Origin: an uncultured Shimia sp.
GTDB lineage: Bacteria > Pseudomonadota > Alphaproteobacteria > Rhodobacterales > Rhodobacteraceae
Direction: 5' to 3'
NCBI RefSeq assembly: GCF_947498095.1
Contig: NZ_CANMJE010000004.1
Coordinates: forward strand, 1 to 64,000
Length of the DNA: 64,000 bases
In this document: positions 52,787-59,796 of the stretch, piece after piece
How the letters are laid out: each line of letters opens with the position of its first letter
How positions within the stretch are numbered: position 1 is the first letter of the stretch
Translations under genes and position numbers: made by a program
Notes under the pieces: generated by a model
What the model saw: only the letters and a program-made list of their open reading frames with translations
Databases searched by the model: none
What the model was told of the DNA's origin: nothing

Positions 52787-55317
52787 GCAATGCAGCACAA
52801 GAGTTGGTCGCGTCATTCACAGCCAACCACGACCTTGCAAGAAGGCTGGCAAGCGCTGGGCTGCCCGTGTTTCCCTGTAGGGCGGCGGACGCGGGCAAAG
52901 CCAAAGCCAAGTCGCCCCTAACTTCGAATGGCTTCAAGGCAGCATCCACTGACGCAGAGCAGATTGACCGATGGTGGCAAGCAAAACCTGAAGCGGTTGT
53001 AGGAATGCCTACTGGAGCAGTGTCCGGAATATCGGTTCTGGATGGCGACATTGACCGCCTGACGGGTGAAGCAGTGGGGGAGAGCCAACTGGAGAGTCTC
53101 GGATTGCTAACGCCCAGCGAAGTGAAAGTCAGAACCCAAAGCATGGGCATTCAACTGCTCTTTGCCCATGTCGACGGGGCCAAGACAAGCAGCCACCAAG
53201 TGGCGTCTCACGTCGACACCCGAGGAGATGGCGGCTACATCATCGCACCCGGCTCGGTAATGGCCAGCGGAGCCCGCTATACCTATGAAGGGCGCAGTCT
53301 TGCCGAAGCGCTTAGCGCGGGTGATTTACCGTCCTACCCGGTTGAAGCGGTGAACGCTGCGATTGCCGCAGCGAAAGCGCGCAAAGCAGGAACTCAATCC
53401 AGTTCTTTGCAGGTGGCCTCGTCGCAAGGTTGGTCGCTTGATGCAGGGCACACTGCCCCGACAGACGAGGAAACCCTGGAAGCCACTCGCCTGCTACTTT
53501 CCGAGGCACCGAACACTCTTGGTCGCGAGGATTGGGTGAAGCTGGCAATGTCTTTGCGGGTTGCCTTCGGGGGCGCCCTTCAAGGCGACTTCCTCTCATT
53601 CTCCTTGCGGTATTCAGGGGGCTCCCCTTGCAGCCTTCAGGACGCTCAGGTCCTTTGGAACAGTGCTGGCAGCCCGAGTGAAGTAAGCTCAATCGCTCCT
53701 GCGCTGGGCTTGCTGAAGGAAGCTTTGGGGCCTTCTAGAACTAAAAAGATTTGGGGTGAGATAATGGCGCAACGCGACGCAACCATGCCCTTGCGCAATA
53801 GCCATGCGAAAGTGGCGACTTCTCCGCCGCTGGCCGCAGAAGGCCCGCAACCCCTTTTGCGAGAACTTCCCGAAAGCGAAACCTATCCCGTGTCGGCGCT
53901 GGGCCCACTTCAGAGCGCCGTAGAGGCAGCTCACGACATCACGCAGGCACCAATCGCCATAGCAGCCCAAAGCGCCCTGAGCGTCGCCTCTCTGGCCGTG
54001 CAGGCCTTTGCCGACGTCGAGACCATGCACGGGCTTGCACCTATCTCGCTGTATTGTCTTACAGTGGCACAATCGGGCGAGCGCAAGAGCGCAACTGACA
54101 AGGTTCTGATGGCAGGTCTAAAGGACTTTGAAAGGGAACAGGCAGCGGAGTATCGCGACGACTTGAATGCCTGGAAAGGTGCTCAAGCGCTGTGGAAGGC
54201 AGACCATGATAAAATCATGGGAGAGTTCAAAAAGAAGTCGGGCAATCGCGTTGCCGCGCAGGCTGACCTGGATGCGCTGGGCGAGGAACCTCCCGCGCCA
54301 CTGTCACCAAACCTGACGTCTACTGAGCCCACACTAGAGGGGCTGCATAAGCTTTATGCCTCCGGCCAACCTGCGTTGGGCGTGTTCTCGGATGAAGGCG
54401 GGCAGTTTCTAGGTGGTCATGCCATGAGTAGCGATAACCGCCTGAAGACCGTGGCAGGGCTATCTGCACTGTGGGGAGGCGACCCAATCAACAGAACCCG
54501 TGCCGGTGACGGTGCCAGCACGCTCTATTCACGCAGGCTGGCCGCGCACTTGATGGTGCAACCCATTGTGGCCCGCCCCCTGCTTTCAGACCCGGTTGCC
54601 AGTGGTCAGGGCTTTCTTGCGCGCTTTCTTATCACGGAGCCGCCCAGCGCAATCGGCCACAGATTGAAACGTGGGCACTCCGAGTTTAGCAGTTTAGCAG
54701 AATTAGCATTCGCCCAGCGCCTGAAATCCATTCTGTGCACACCGAAGCCAACAGCAGATGACAACCCTCAAGAGCTTATGCCACGTCAGTTGCCACTGTC
54801 CTCCGCGGCCAAGGAACTCCTGTGGCGATACTATCAGCAAGTAGAAAAGGCACAGGCCAGTGGAGGGGAGTTTGCGGGCATCACCGCCTTTGCTTCTAAA
54901 AGCCCCGAACAAGCCGCAAGAATAGCCGGAGCGTTGACCCTGTGGGATGACCTCAGTGCCAATGAAGTGACGCCGGAGACGATGGCTCATGCACTCACTT
55001 TGGCAGGTTACTATCTGAGTGAGGCTAAGCGCTTGGCAGAAGCGGCAGAGGTTTCCACAGAAATAGACCAGGCAGAACAGCTGCGGCTTTGGTTGCTGCA
55101 TGATTGGCCTGCCATCGCTAGGTCCATGAAACGGTCTCCTGATACCATCCTGCTTGGCGACGTATCCCAAAGGGGACCGAACTCGCTGCGAGTGACCAAG
55201 ACAGCCAAATCCTATCTGGCAATACTTGAAACCCATGGTTGGGTGCGGCGCCTCCCTGAGGGTGCTGAGGTTGACGGTATTGGTCGACGTTTAGCTTACC
55301 AAATCGTGAGGGCCTGA
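52783..55317 (+). CDS. PrimPol-DUF3987 replication protein
   Basis: An 844-residue protein: N-terminal bifunctional primase/polymerase domain (DGDID acid motif at 87-91; GDGGYIIAPGSV at about 150-160), a PriCT-2-like linker (EDWVKLAMSLRVAFG), and a DUF3987 ATPase/helicase-like part from about 360, with a Walker-like SGERKS near 431. In the primase motif where S-x-G-x-H is expected I read SMGIQ, so the catalytic His appears to be Gln. The element can probably replicate after excision. It ends with the codons of GDGGYIIAP-like motifs well before. Confidence 0.85.
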   Translation: MSNAAQELVASFTANHDLARRLASAGLPVFPCRAADAGKAKAKSPLTSNGFKAASTDAEQIDRWWQAKPEAVVGMPTGAVSGISVLDGDIDRLTGEAVGESQLESLGLLTPSEVKVRTQSMGIQLLFAHVDGAKTSSHQVASHVDTRGDGGYIIAPGSVMASGARYTYEGRSLAEALSAGDLPSYPVEAVNAAIAAAKARKAGTQSSSLQVASSQGWSLDAGHTAPTDEETLEATRLLLSEAPNTLGREDWVKLAMSLRVAFGGALQGDFLSFSLRYSGGSPCSLQDAQVLWNSAGSPSEVSSIAPALGLLKEALGPSRTKKIWGEIMAQRDATMPLRNSHAKVATSPPLAAEGPQPLLRELPESETYPVSALGPLQSAVEAAHDITQAPIAIAAQSALSVASLAVQAFADVETMHGLAPISLYCLTVAQSGERKSATDKVLMAGLKDFEREQAAEYRDDLNAWKGAQALWKADHDKIMGEFKKKSGNRVAAQADLDALGEEPPAPLSPNLTSTEPTLEGLHKLYASGQPALGVFSDEGGQFLGGHAMSSDNRLKTVAGLSALWGGDPINRTRAGDGASTLYSRRLAAHLMVQPIVARPLLSDPVASGQGFLARFLITEPPSAIGHRLKRGHSEFSSLAELAFAQRLKSILCTPKPTADDNPQELMPRQLPLSSAAKELLWRYYQQVEKAQASGGEFAGITAFASKSPEQAARIAGALTLWDDLSANEVTPETMAHALTLAGYYLSEAKRLAEAAEVSTEIDQAEQLRLWLLHDWPAIARSMKRSPDTILLGDVSQRGPNSLRVTKTAKSYLAILETHGWVRRLPEGAEVDGIGRRLAYQIVRA

Positions 55318-55320
55318 CTG

Positions 55321-55812
55321 ATGTTCTTTGATGCCTACGCCGCCTTGCAGGAAATAAATCCTGAACCGGAACCACCTGCTAAACTTGCTAAACAAGCACC
55401 CCGTTTAGCAAGTTTAGCAAGTTTAGCAGCCCATGACGGTGTGAAAACCGAGGTTATGGGCGATGGCCGTTTAGCAAGTTTAGCGACTTTAGCAACTGAG
55501 TCTGAACCGGGTGTTTTCCGTAAAGCAGGAAAAGAAACGCAGGCCGCATCACTGAAAGCAGCGAAAGATAGCGGCGATGGCGAGGAGTTTTCGAACGCGG
55601 TAAAGGAAGGCGGCCAATCAGAGTTTTCCCGCGCCGTAAAAGCAACAGACGAAAAGTACCCTTATGGCCGCGCAGTTGCAGGCAGCCCTCGCACGTGGAC
55701 AGGCAAGGTTGTCAGCCTCGCAGAATGGCGGGAACTCAGCGAGTGGGACAAACACGGCAACACAGGAAAGCATTGGAGCGGCCTGACGCGACAGTGGGAG
55801 GACGCGACATGA
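55321..55812 (+). CDS. hypothetical protein carrying the iteron-like repeats
   Basis: A 163-residue protein of unknown function starting three bases after the primase stop. The middle of its N-terminal half is the LAKLAKQAPRLASLASLA repeat, a direct consequence of the DNA repeat GTTTAGCAA. The C-terminus GRAVAGSPRTWTGKVVSLAE and WDKHGNTGKHWSGLTRQW is more ordinary and may be the functional part. Overlaps the next gene by four bases. Confidence 0.68.
   Translation: MFFDAYAALQEINPEPEPPAKLAKQAPRLASLASLAAHDGVKTEVMGDGRLASLATLATESEPGVFRKAGKETQAASLKAAKDSGDGEEFSNAVKEGGQSEFSRAVKATDEKYPYGRAVAGSPRTWTGKVVSLAEWRELSEWDKHGNTGKHWSGLTRQWEDAT
55377..55496. repeat. iteron-like GTTTAGCAA repeats with long inverted repeat
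   Basis: TGCTAAACTTGCTAAAC (55377-55393) and its exact complement GTTTAGCAAGTTTAGCA (55403-55419) form a 17-base perfect inverted repeat around a 9-base loop, followed by another GTTTAGCA unit at 55421. A second cluster of three units is at 55469-55496 (GTTTAGCAAGTTTAGC, then ACTTTAGCAA). A single pair also occurs inside the primase gene near 54684. This resembles replication-origin iterons. Confidence 0.6.
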
Positions 55813-56237
55813 ACCGCGCCCAGCGCCGCAAGATGCGGTCACAGGCGCAGCACACGGCCACTGTGCTGGCTGGTTGCTGCTTCGACTACGATGCCACAGG
55901 AAACCTTGTGCCCGTCGAGCACCCGCGAGCCGTTGCTCTGCTTAAGAGGACCTTCACAGTCATGCTGCAAAACAACTGCGAGCCGCATGTCATTCAAATC
56001 AGCCAAGCCGACGCTCGCACCTTCCCACGTGGCAACAGTGACAAAGTTCCAGATGACTGCCCGTCATGGCGGGGTGTGGCGATAGATGTTGTGGGACGTG
56101 GTGCATACACTCTGCGACACTCAAAAGTGCTTGGGGCACCCGTATCAATTCAAAAGCAAATCGCCAACAAGGAAACCAAAGCGCATCTCACTGTGCACAC
56201 TTCCAAGCCGGGCTTTCCAACAAGCCACGGTGCCTGA
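55809..56237 (+). CDS. hypothetical protein
   Basis: A 142-residue protein, start at 55809 overlapping the previous stop (ATGA). It begins with basic residues (MNRAQRRKMRSQAQHTATV) and contains a central soluble part with GRGAYTLRHSKVLGAPVSI. Not recognised. By its place in the operon it belongs to the replication or maintenance module of the element. Confidence 0.65.
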   Translation: MNRAQRRKMRSQAQHTATVLAGCCFDYDATGNLVPVEHPRAVALLKRTFTVMLQNNCEPHVIQISQADARTFPRGNSDKVPDDCPSWRGVAIDVVGRGAYTLRHSKVLGAPVSIQKQIANKETKAHLTVHTSKPGFPTSHGA

Positions 56238-56321
56238 AAGAAGGCAGGAGTTATATGCGCCAACCTTAACAAAACTAAACATTTAGCCCGCCTTTGGGTG
56301 CTGAGATAGAAAGAGCGCAGA

Positions 56322-56603
56322 ATGCCAGGACCTGACCCGCACGCTGTTTGGATTAATCGAGAGGAAGGCCAGCGGCCGACCGTAACTCACGAAAACTACT
56401 TTTGGACGGGGAATGCTGGCAATCGACGGAAGCGCGCCGTTGCGATGCTGTTCAGAGTTCTACGTAATGATTGGTATTGCCGTTGGTGCCTCAATGGCTT
56501 GCCAGAGTGGCGTAGGGCGGATGCCAAGTATTGCTGTGAAGGGTGCCGGAAGAGGGCAGCGAGGCTTAGACGCACCAGTTGGGAGAGCCCAACTGGACAA
56601 TGA
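56322..56603 (+). CDS. hypothetical Cys-rich protein, zinc-ribbon-like
   Basis: A 93-residue protein. C-terminal half has CRWC near residue 53-56 and CCEGC near 70-74, spaced like a zinc ribbon, ending in a basic stretch (CRKRAARLRRTS). The N-terminal half has no recognised motif. Probably the last gene of the rightward operon of the element. Confidence is limited because start signals are not clear. Confidence 0.6.
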   Translation: MPGPDPHAVWINREEGQRPTVTHENYFWTGNAGNRRKRAVAMLFRVLRNDWYCRWCLNGLPEWRRADAKYCCEGCRKRAARLRRTSWESPTGQ

Positions 56604-56625
56604 ACGCGACCAATACGCGCGCGGG
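56602..56625. repeat. 24-bp direct repeat, left copy
   Basis: Contains ACCAATACGCGCGCGGG. Matches the copy at 57641-57664 with one mismatch in 24. Together they flank the VPLPA-CTERM gene. Confidence 0.7.
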
Positions 56626-56810
56626 GTTGTGGGCCGAAAGCAACCGCATTGGGGGCCGATGTTGTGCCTATGCTGCACCAAGCTCAACTCGACACTAGGG
56701 GCGGGGAGCGGGCTTTCGCGGCACATGGCGTGAATGACTGCATAAATAGAAGTGAGCTGGCGTTAAGTTCGCTCTTGGAAGCGATGGAGAAGATACATCT
56801 TCTGTCTCTC

Positions 56811-56846
56811 CGAAAAGAAAAGGGCCTCCCCGAAGAAAAGCCCTTT
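56811..56846 (-). terminator. terminator of the VPLPA-CTERM gene
   Basis: Stem AAAGGGC / GCCCTTT (56819-56825 and 56840-56846), with CTTTTCTTTTC on the minus strand downstream. It lies 25 bases after the CTERM gene stop. Confidence 0.65.
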
Positions 56847-56870
56847 AAACTAACTACACCGAAGTAGCTA

Positions 56871-57485
56871 TTATGATTTTTTCTTACGACGAAGTGCGCC
56901 AAGACCACCTAGGCCAGCAAGTAGCAGGAAGCCTGCCGCTGGAAGTGGGACTGGGGAGATGGAATCTGTAGTTAAGCTTCCCTGAAACGCCGCGTAGAAA
57001 GTTTCTCCTGAGAAAACGCCTGACCCTAAACTACTGAAATTAGTTCCTGGTCCCGTTTGAAATATGATTTTCAAAAATCCGTCTGAAGCCAAAGAACTGA
57101 TATCCAGGTTTAGAGATGCAGAACCAGACAAAGGCGGGTTTCCAAAATCGTTTCCTGTGTCATTGAGAAAATTGAATGGATCATTTGAGGTGTTTCCGTC
57201 GAAAATAGTACCGATAGAAACCCCGTCGATAGTTATGCCAAGATACTCGGTCGTAGGATAACTGAAGTCTCCTTGGAGTATAAGATCAAACCCTGTCAAA
57301 ATGGTCGATGACGAGTCTACGGCAACGTCAACAGATACGGATGCACCCGTACTGTAAGTATAAACTGGTCCAAAGTTTGTCGTCGCGGCATTGGCTGTTC
57401 CAACCACCGAAAAAGCTAAGACAAACACCGCCAAAAAATTTCGAATAAGTCCGCTTGAATTGGGCTTCGCTACAAATTTAGTCAT
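56871..57485 (-). CDS. VPLPA-CTERM sorting domain protein
   Basis: A 204-residue exported protein: signal peptide 1-33 (NFLAVFVLAFSVVGTANA), a beta-rich Ser/Asn/Thr-rich body, and the C-terminal tripartite tail VPLPAAGFLLLAGLGGLGAL plus RRKKKS. The tail is the PEP-CTERM variant common in Rhodobacterales, cut and attached by an exosortase. The gene is alone, opposite to the element genes, more AT-rich and flanked by 24-bp repeats, which suggests a separate acquisition. The function of the mature protein is unknown; biofilm or surface roles are typical. Confidence 0.85.
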   Translation of the reverse strand: MTKFVAKPNSSGLIRNFLAVFVLAFSVVGTANAATTNFGPVYTYSTGASVSVDVAVDSSSTILTGFDLILQGDFSYPTTEYLGITIDGVSIGTIFDGNTSNDPFNFLNDTGNDFGNPPLSGSASLNLDISSLASDGFLKIIFQTGPGTNFSSLGSGVFSGETFYAAFQGSLTTDSISPVPLPAAGFLLLAGLGGLGALRRKKKS

Positions 57486-57814
57486 TATGGATCCAATCAG
57501 AATTCAAAGAATTTCATTTTATTGTGCCTAAGTATTGCCACATTTCATAATCTGAGTCAAAGAAATGGCGGAATTGGCCAGGCATCAGAAACAGTTACCT
57601 AATTTCGATCAGAGTGTAGCCAAATTTGGAAGAATAGGGCGAACGAGACCAATACGCGCGCGGGAGACAGGAGAAGTGGGTTCGCCTTTTGTCGACAGAA
57701 AACCAACTGCCAAGCGTTTCGGACAACCGTGTAGAGGACGTTCAAGGCTTTTAGGTTTCTTGTAGGCTGTTTGGTTCAATCACACATAATATGGACCACA
57801 AAGCTTGAGGCCGT
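57486..57814. other. intergenic region with 24-bp repeat
   Basis: No gene supported. Holds the right copy of the 24-bp repeat (57641-57664) and the promoter side of the CTERM gene. A short frame at 57565 has no convincing features. Confidence 0.45.
57641..57664. repeat. 24-bp direct repeat, right copy
   Basis: Second copy of the repeat at 56602-56625, one mismatch, same orientation, 1039 bases away. Confidence 0.7.
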
Positions 57815-58102
57815 TTACACTATATCAGTGGGAGAAATTGCTTCCGCAAGATTGGATTCCATTGGTGTGACACCTGCTTGGAACAAGAATAACTTTGCAA
57901 TCTCGCCGCGCACGGCAAAGTTCACATTTTGTGGAATTTCCCCTATGAGGTCAGCCATGAGTTTGGCATCAAGTTTCGAAACGACCACACCAATGACTAC
58001 TCCAGATTTATCAAGAACCGGTCAAACCGAATTGCCCGATTGAACCGGTGCAGAAATCTGCATTCGTAACGCGTCATCTCCAATACCTTTGACGGCAGAC
58101 AT
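57815..58102 (-). pseudogene. remnant of a trypsin-like serine peptidase
   Basis: The minus strand reads MSAVKGIGDDALRMQISAPV (from 58102) then QSGNSV-stop-PVLDKSGVVIGVVVS and KLMADLIGEIPQNVNFAVRG to a stop at 57815. Serine proteases of the trypsin-like (DegP-type) family here show GNSGGP; in this copy the two Gly codons read Val and TGA, so the active-site Ser loop is broken by a stop at 58022-58024. The upstream part with the other catalytic residues is missing. Only the family, not the substrate, can be named. Confidence 0.7.
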
Positions 58103-58151
58103 TGGCCGCCTAGTCGGCAAAACCCGACGCATTCTCAAAAGTGGCGGCTTC

Positions 58152-58186
58152 CAAAAAAGAAAATAGGACGGGGCCGAAACCCCGCC
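58152..58186 (-). terminator. hairpin with T-run, minus strand
   Basis: Stem GGCGGGG / CCCCGTC (58167-58186), followed on the minus strand by CTATTTTCTTTTTTGG. It may end transcription of a minus-strand gene now lost. Confidence 0.5.
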
Positions 58187-58571
58187 CTTAGGGACAGTAT
58201 ATTTGCAGGGCCCTAAATGGGGCGACCCAGCGACAAAGATGATAGCAAGAGATGTATTGGCGGCGTCAGGGGATACGTAAACAAAGTTTCCCCTTACAAC
58301 CTGACCAGCTGAGGGTAGAACGGCTTGCAGTTCCCGTGCATCGCATAGGCGCTAGGCCTATCCCCGGGACAATCTTTGGCGATGTTGGCCAGAGCTTACG
58401 GTAGTTCTGTTTCATCTCCAACCAATTCACAGAAGCGTAATTTTCAGTATTTCCCGAACCATCCGCAGAAGGCCCATTCGATTTCAACGGAATTGTATGG
58501 GAAGTCTTTAGCCTTCATTTCCCTGTTAGGCTGCAATTCACAGGCGAAAAACAGTCAGGAGGCACGACTAC
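58187..58571. other. degenerate region, possible ORF remnant
   Basis: About 385 bases without an intact gene. On the minus strand a frame ending at 58294 reads ANIAKDCPGDRPSAYAMHGN then CKPFYPQLVRL before the stop, which looks protein-like, but it is cut by a stop codon upstream (near 58395). The 73-residue frame on the same strand is not convincing. Confidence 0.35.
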
Positions 58572-58592
58572 TTGGGGGATTAATTGGGGGAA
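58572..58592. repeat. putative integrase arm-type sites, right end
   Basis: TTGGGGGAT (58572-58580) and ATTGGGGGAA (58583-58592), direct copies about 12 bases apart, the same layout as at the left end (49953-49973). About 57 bases from attR. Confidence 0.55.
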
Positions 58593-58648
58593 TTAAAAAA
58601 AACCAAAGCAATTTTCTTGCTTAAACTCAAGAATTTAAGGAAAATTGC

Positions 58649-58662
58649 TGGCGGAGACGAAG
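58649..58662. other. right attachment site attR (tRNA-Ser 3' end)
   Basis: TGGCGGAGACGAAG, identical to 49820-49833. On the minus strand it is the CCA-carrying 3' end of the tRNA acceptor and T-arm side. Regenerated tRNA stays intact. Confidence 0.78.
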
Positions 58663-58738
58663 GGATTCGAACCCTCGAAACGCGTTAACGTTTACTCCCT
58701 TAGCAGGGGAGCGCCTTCGACCACTCGGCCACGTCTCC
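58649..58738 (-). tRNA. tRNA-Ser (GCU anticodon)
   Basis: The minus strand gives a 90-base type II tRNA: acceptor GGAGACG, D arm GGCCGAGTGGTCGAAGGC, anticodon loop CTGCTAA with anticodon GCT, long variable arm, T arm GGGTTCGAATCCC, and acceptor 3' side CGTCTCC with discriminator G and genomic CCA. It is the insertion target of the element on its 3' side. Confidence 0.95.
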
Positions 58739-58800
58739 GCCGACGCGTATAGCCGGGCCGGACAGGGAATGACAAGCGGAAAATCGGGGCAAAACAGAGG

Positions 58801-59796
58801 TCAGATATAGCGTGCCCAGTTTTGCTCGATAGCTTCGGCGCCGCGCTTCATTTCACGCTCAAACGTCATCTCGAGCGCCAGCGCCTGACCGGCTTCGGCA
58901 ATCGCTCGGGCTTCGACATCATTGTCGCGCACCCAGGCGAGTTTTTCCTGCAGATCGGCGCAATCAGCCCGGATCGGCACATAGTGCTCAAAAGCGCGCA
59001 TATCGTCGTAATACCACTGCCGAAAGCCAAAGGTACTTTCGACTTTCAGCACGCAACAGCCCATCAGCAGGCGATGAAACAGGTTGTCCCAGGTGCAGGA
59101 ATATCCATCGATATCGAAAGCGTATTTCTTGGTGAACCAGGTGGTGTTGACCACCCTGTCGGCAATGAACCCGCGCTGTTTCAGCGCCGCATATTGGTGG
59201 CTACCGGGCGTGTCCGTAAAGGCAAAATCCAGCTCGGTGCCTTGCGCATGTGCGGCCATCTGCATGCGCTGCTTAGTGGTGGGATGCGTCATCAGATGCG
59301 GGAACACGGTGAAATAGCCGTTGCCCGTGGTGCTGCCGCGCCAGACAAAATCGTCGCTGCGGGCCTCCCACGGCTTTGCATAATCCACCACCTTTGCCCG
59401 CATCTCGGCGAACCCATTCGAGCGGAAGAAATACCAATCAGGCAGCGGGGTTATCCGATCCCAGTTGGTGCAATACATGAAACCGGCCTGGCCGTAATAA
59501 TCCCCGTCAGACAGGTTCACAACGATGCGCCCTACGTCGTCACTGGACAGCATCCGGGCATAAAGCGCGGGCGTCACCTTGGCGATGGTGTTTGAGAACT
59601 GATTGTGGTGGCTGTTCAGTAGCGCTGTGCCATAAACCACATCAAAGCCAGAACCATTGGGCTCGATCACCACATCCCAGGGAATGGTAAACTCGTCCGA
59701 GTGGCGCACGCGGATTTGCGGCATTGGGGACCCGGTCTGGCGCATCCACCAGGCGATCTCGCCCCATTTTCGCAGTCCGACCAGCGCCCGCCGCAT
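58801..59796 (-). CDS. GT90-family (CAP10-type) glycosyltransferase
   Basis: A 331-residue protein of the glycosyl transferase family 90 (KDEL/CAP10 domain), often annotated as a lipopolysaccharide-modifying enzyme. FVWRGSTTGNG, YKYAFDIDGYSCTWDNLFHR-type region (here KKYAFDIDGYSCTWDNLFHR), LLMGCCVLKVES and the YYDDMRAFEHYVPIRADC motif are typical. Its start codon shares one base with the ychF stop, so they may be co-transcribed. Probably modifies surface glycans. Confidence 0.87.
   Translation of the reverse strand: MRRALVGLRKWGEIAWWMRQTGSPMPQIRVRHSDEFTIPWDVVIEPNGSGFDVVYGTALLNSHHNQFSNTIAKVTPALYARMLSSDDVGRIVVNLSDGDYYGQAGFMYCTNWDRITPLPDWYFFRSNGFAEMRAKVVDYAKPWEARSDDFVWRGSTTGNGYFTVFPHLMTHPTTKQRMQMAAHAQGTELDFAFTDTPGSHQYAALKQRGFIADRVVNTTWFTKKYAFDIDGYSCTWDNLFHRLLMGCCVLKVESTFGFRQWYYDDMRAFEHYVPIRADCADLQEKLAWVRDNDVEARAIAEAGQALALEMTFEREMKRGAEAIEQNWARYI

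Larger units (their letters stand above)
49820..58662. mobile_element. integrative element at tRNA-Ser(GCU), about 8.8 kb
   Basis: A site-specific element bounded by 14-base direct repeats that match the tRNA 3' end. It carries a tyrosine integrase at its left end, an AlpA-like regulator, a PrimPol-DUF3987 replication protein, small unknown proteins, a VPLPA-CTERM cargo gene and a peptidase remnant. No capsid, portal, terminase or conjugation genes are seen, so it resembles a phage satellite or a small integrative, possibly self-replicating island. Putative integrase arm sites occur at both ends. The tRNA remains intact. Confidence 0.82.

Noticed and set aside
55377-55496. CRISPR array from the GTTTAGCAA repeats
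   Set aside because: Units are 8-9 bases, contiguous and without spacers of uniform length; no cas genes nearby.
57565-57765. 66-residue frame upstream of the CTERM gene
   Set aside because: Arg/Gly-rich shadow-like composition, no ribosome-binding site, and it runs through the 24-bp repeat.
58266-58487. 73-residue minus-strand frame
   Set aside because: No recognisable features; another frame of the same stretch looks more protein-like but is cut by stops.
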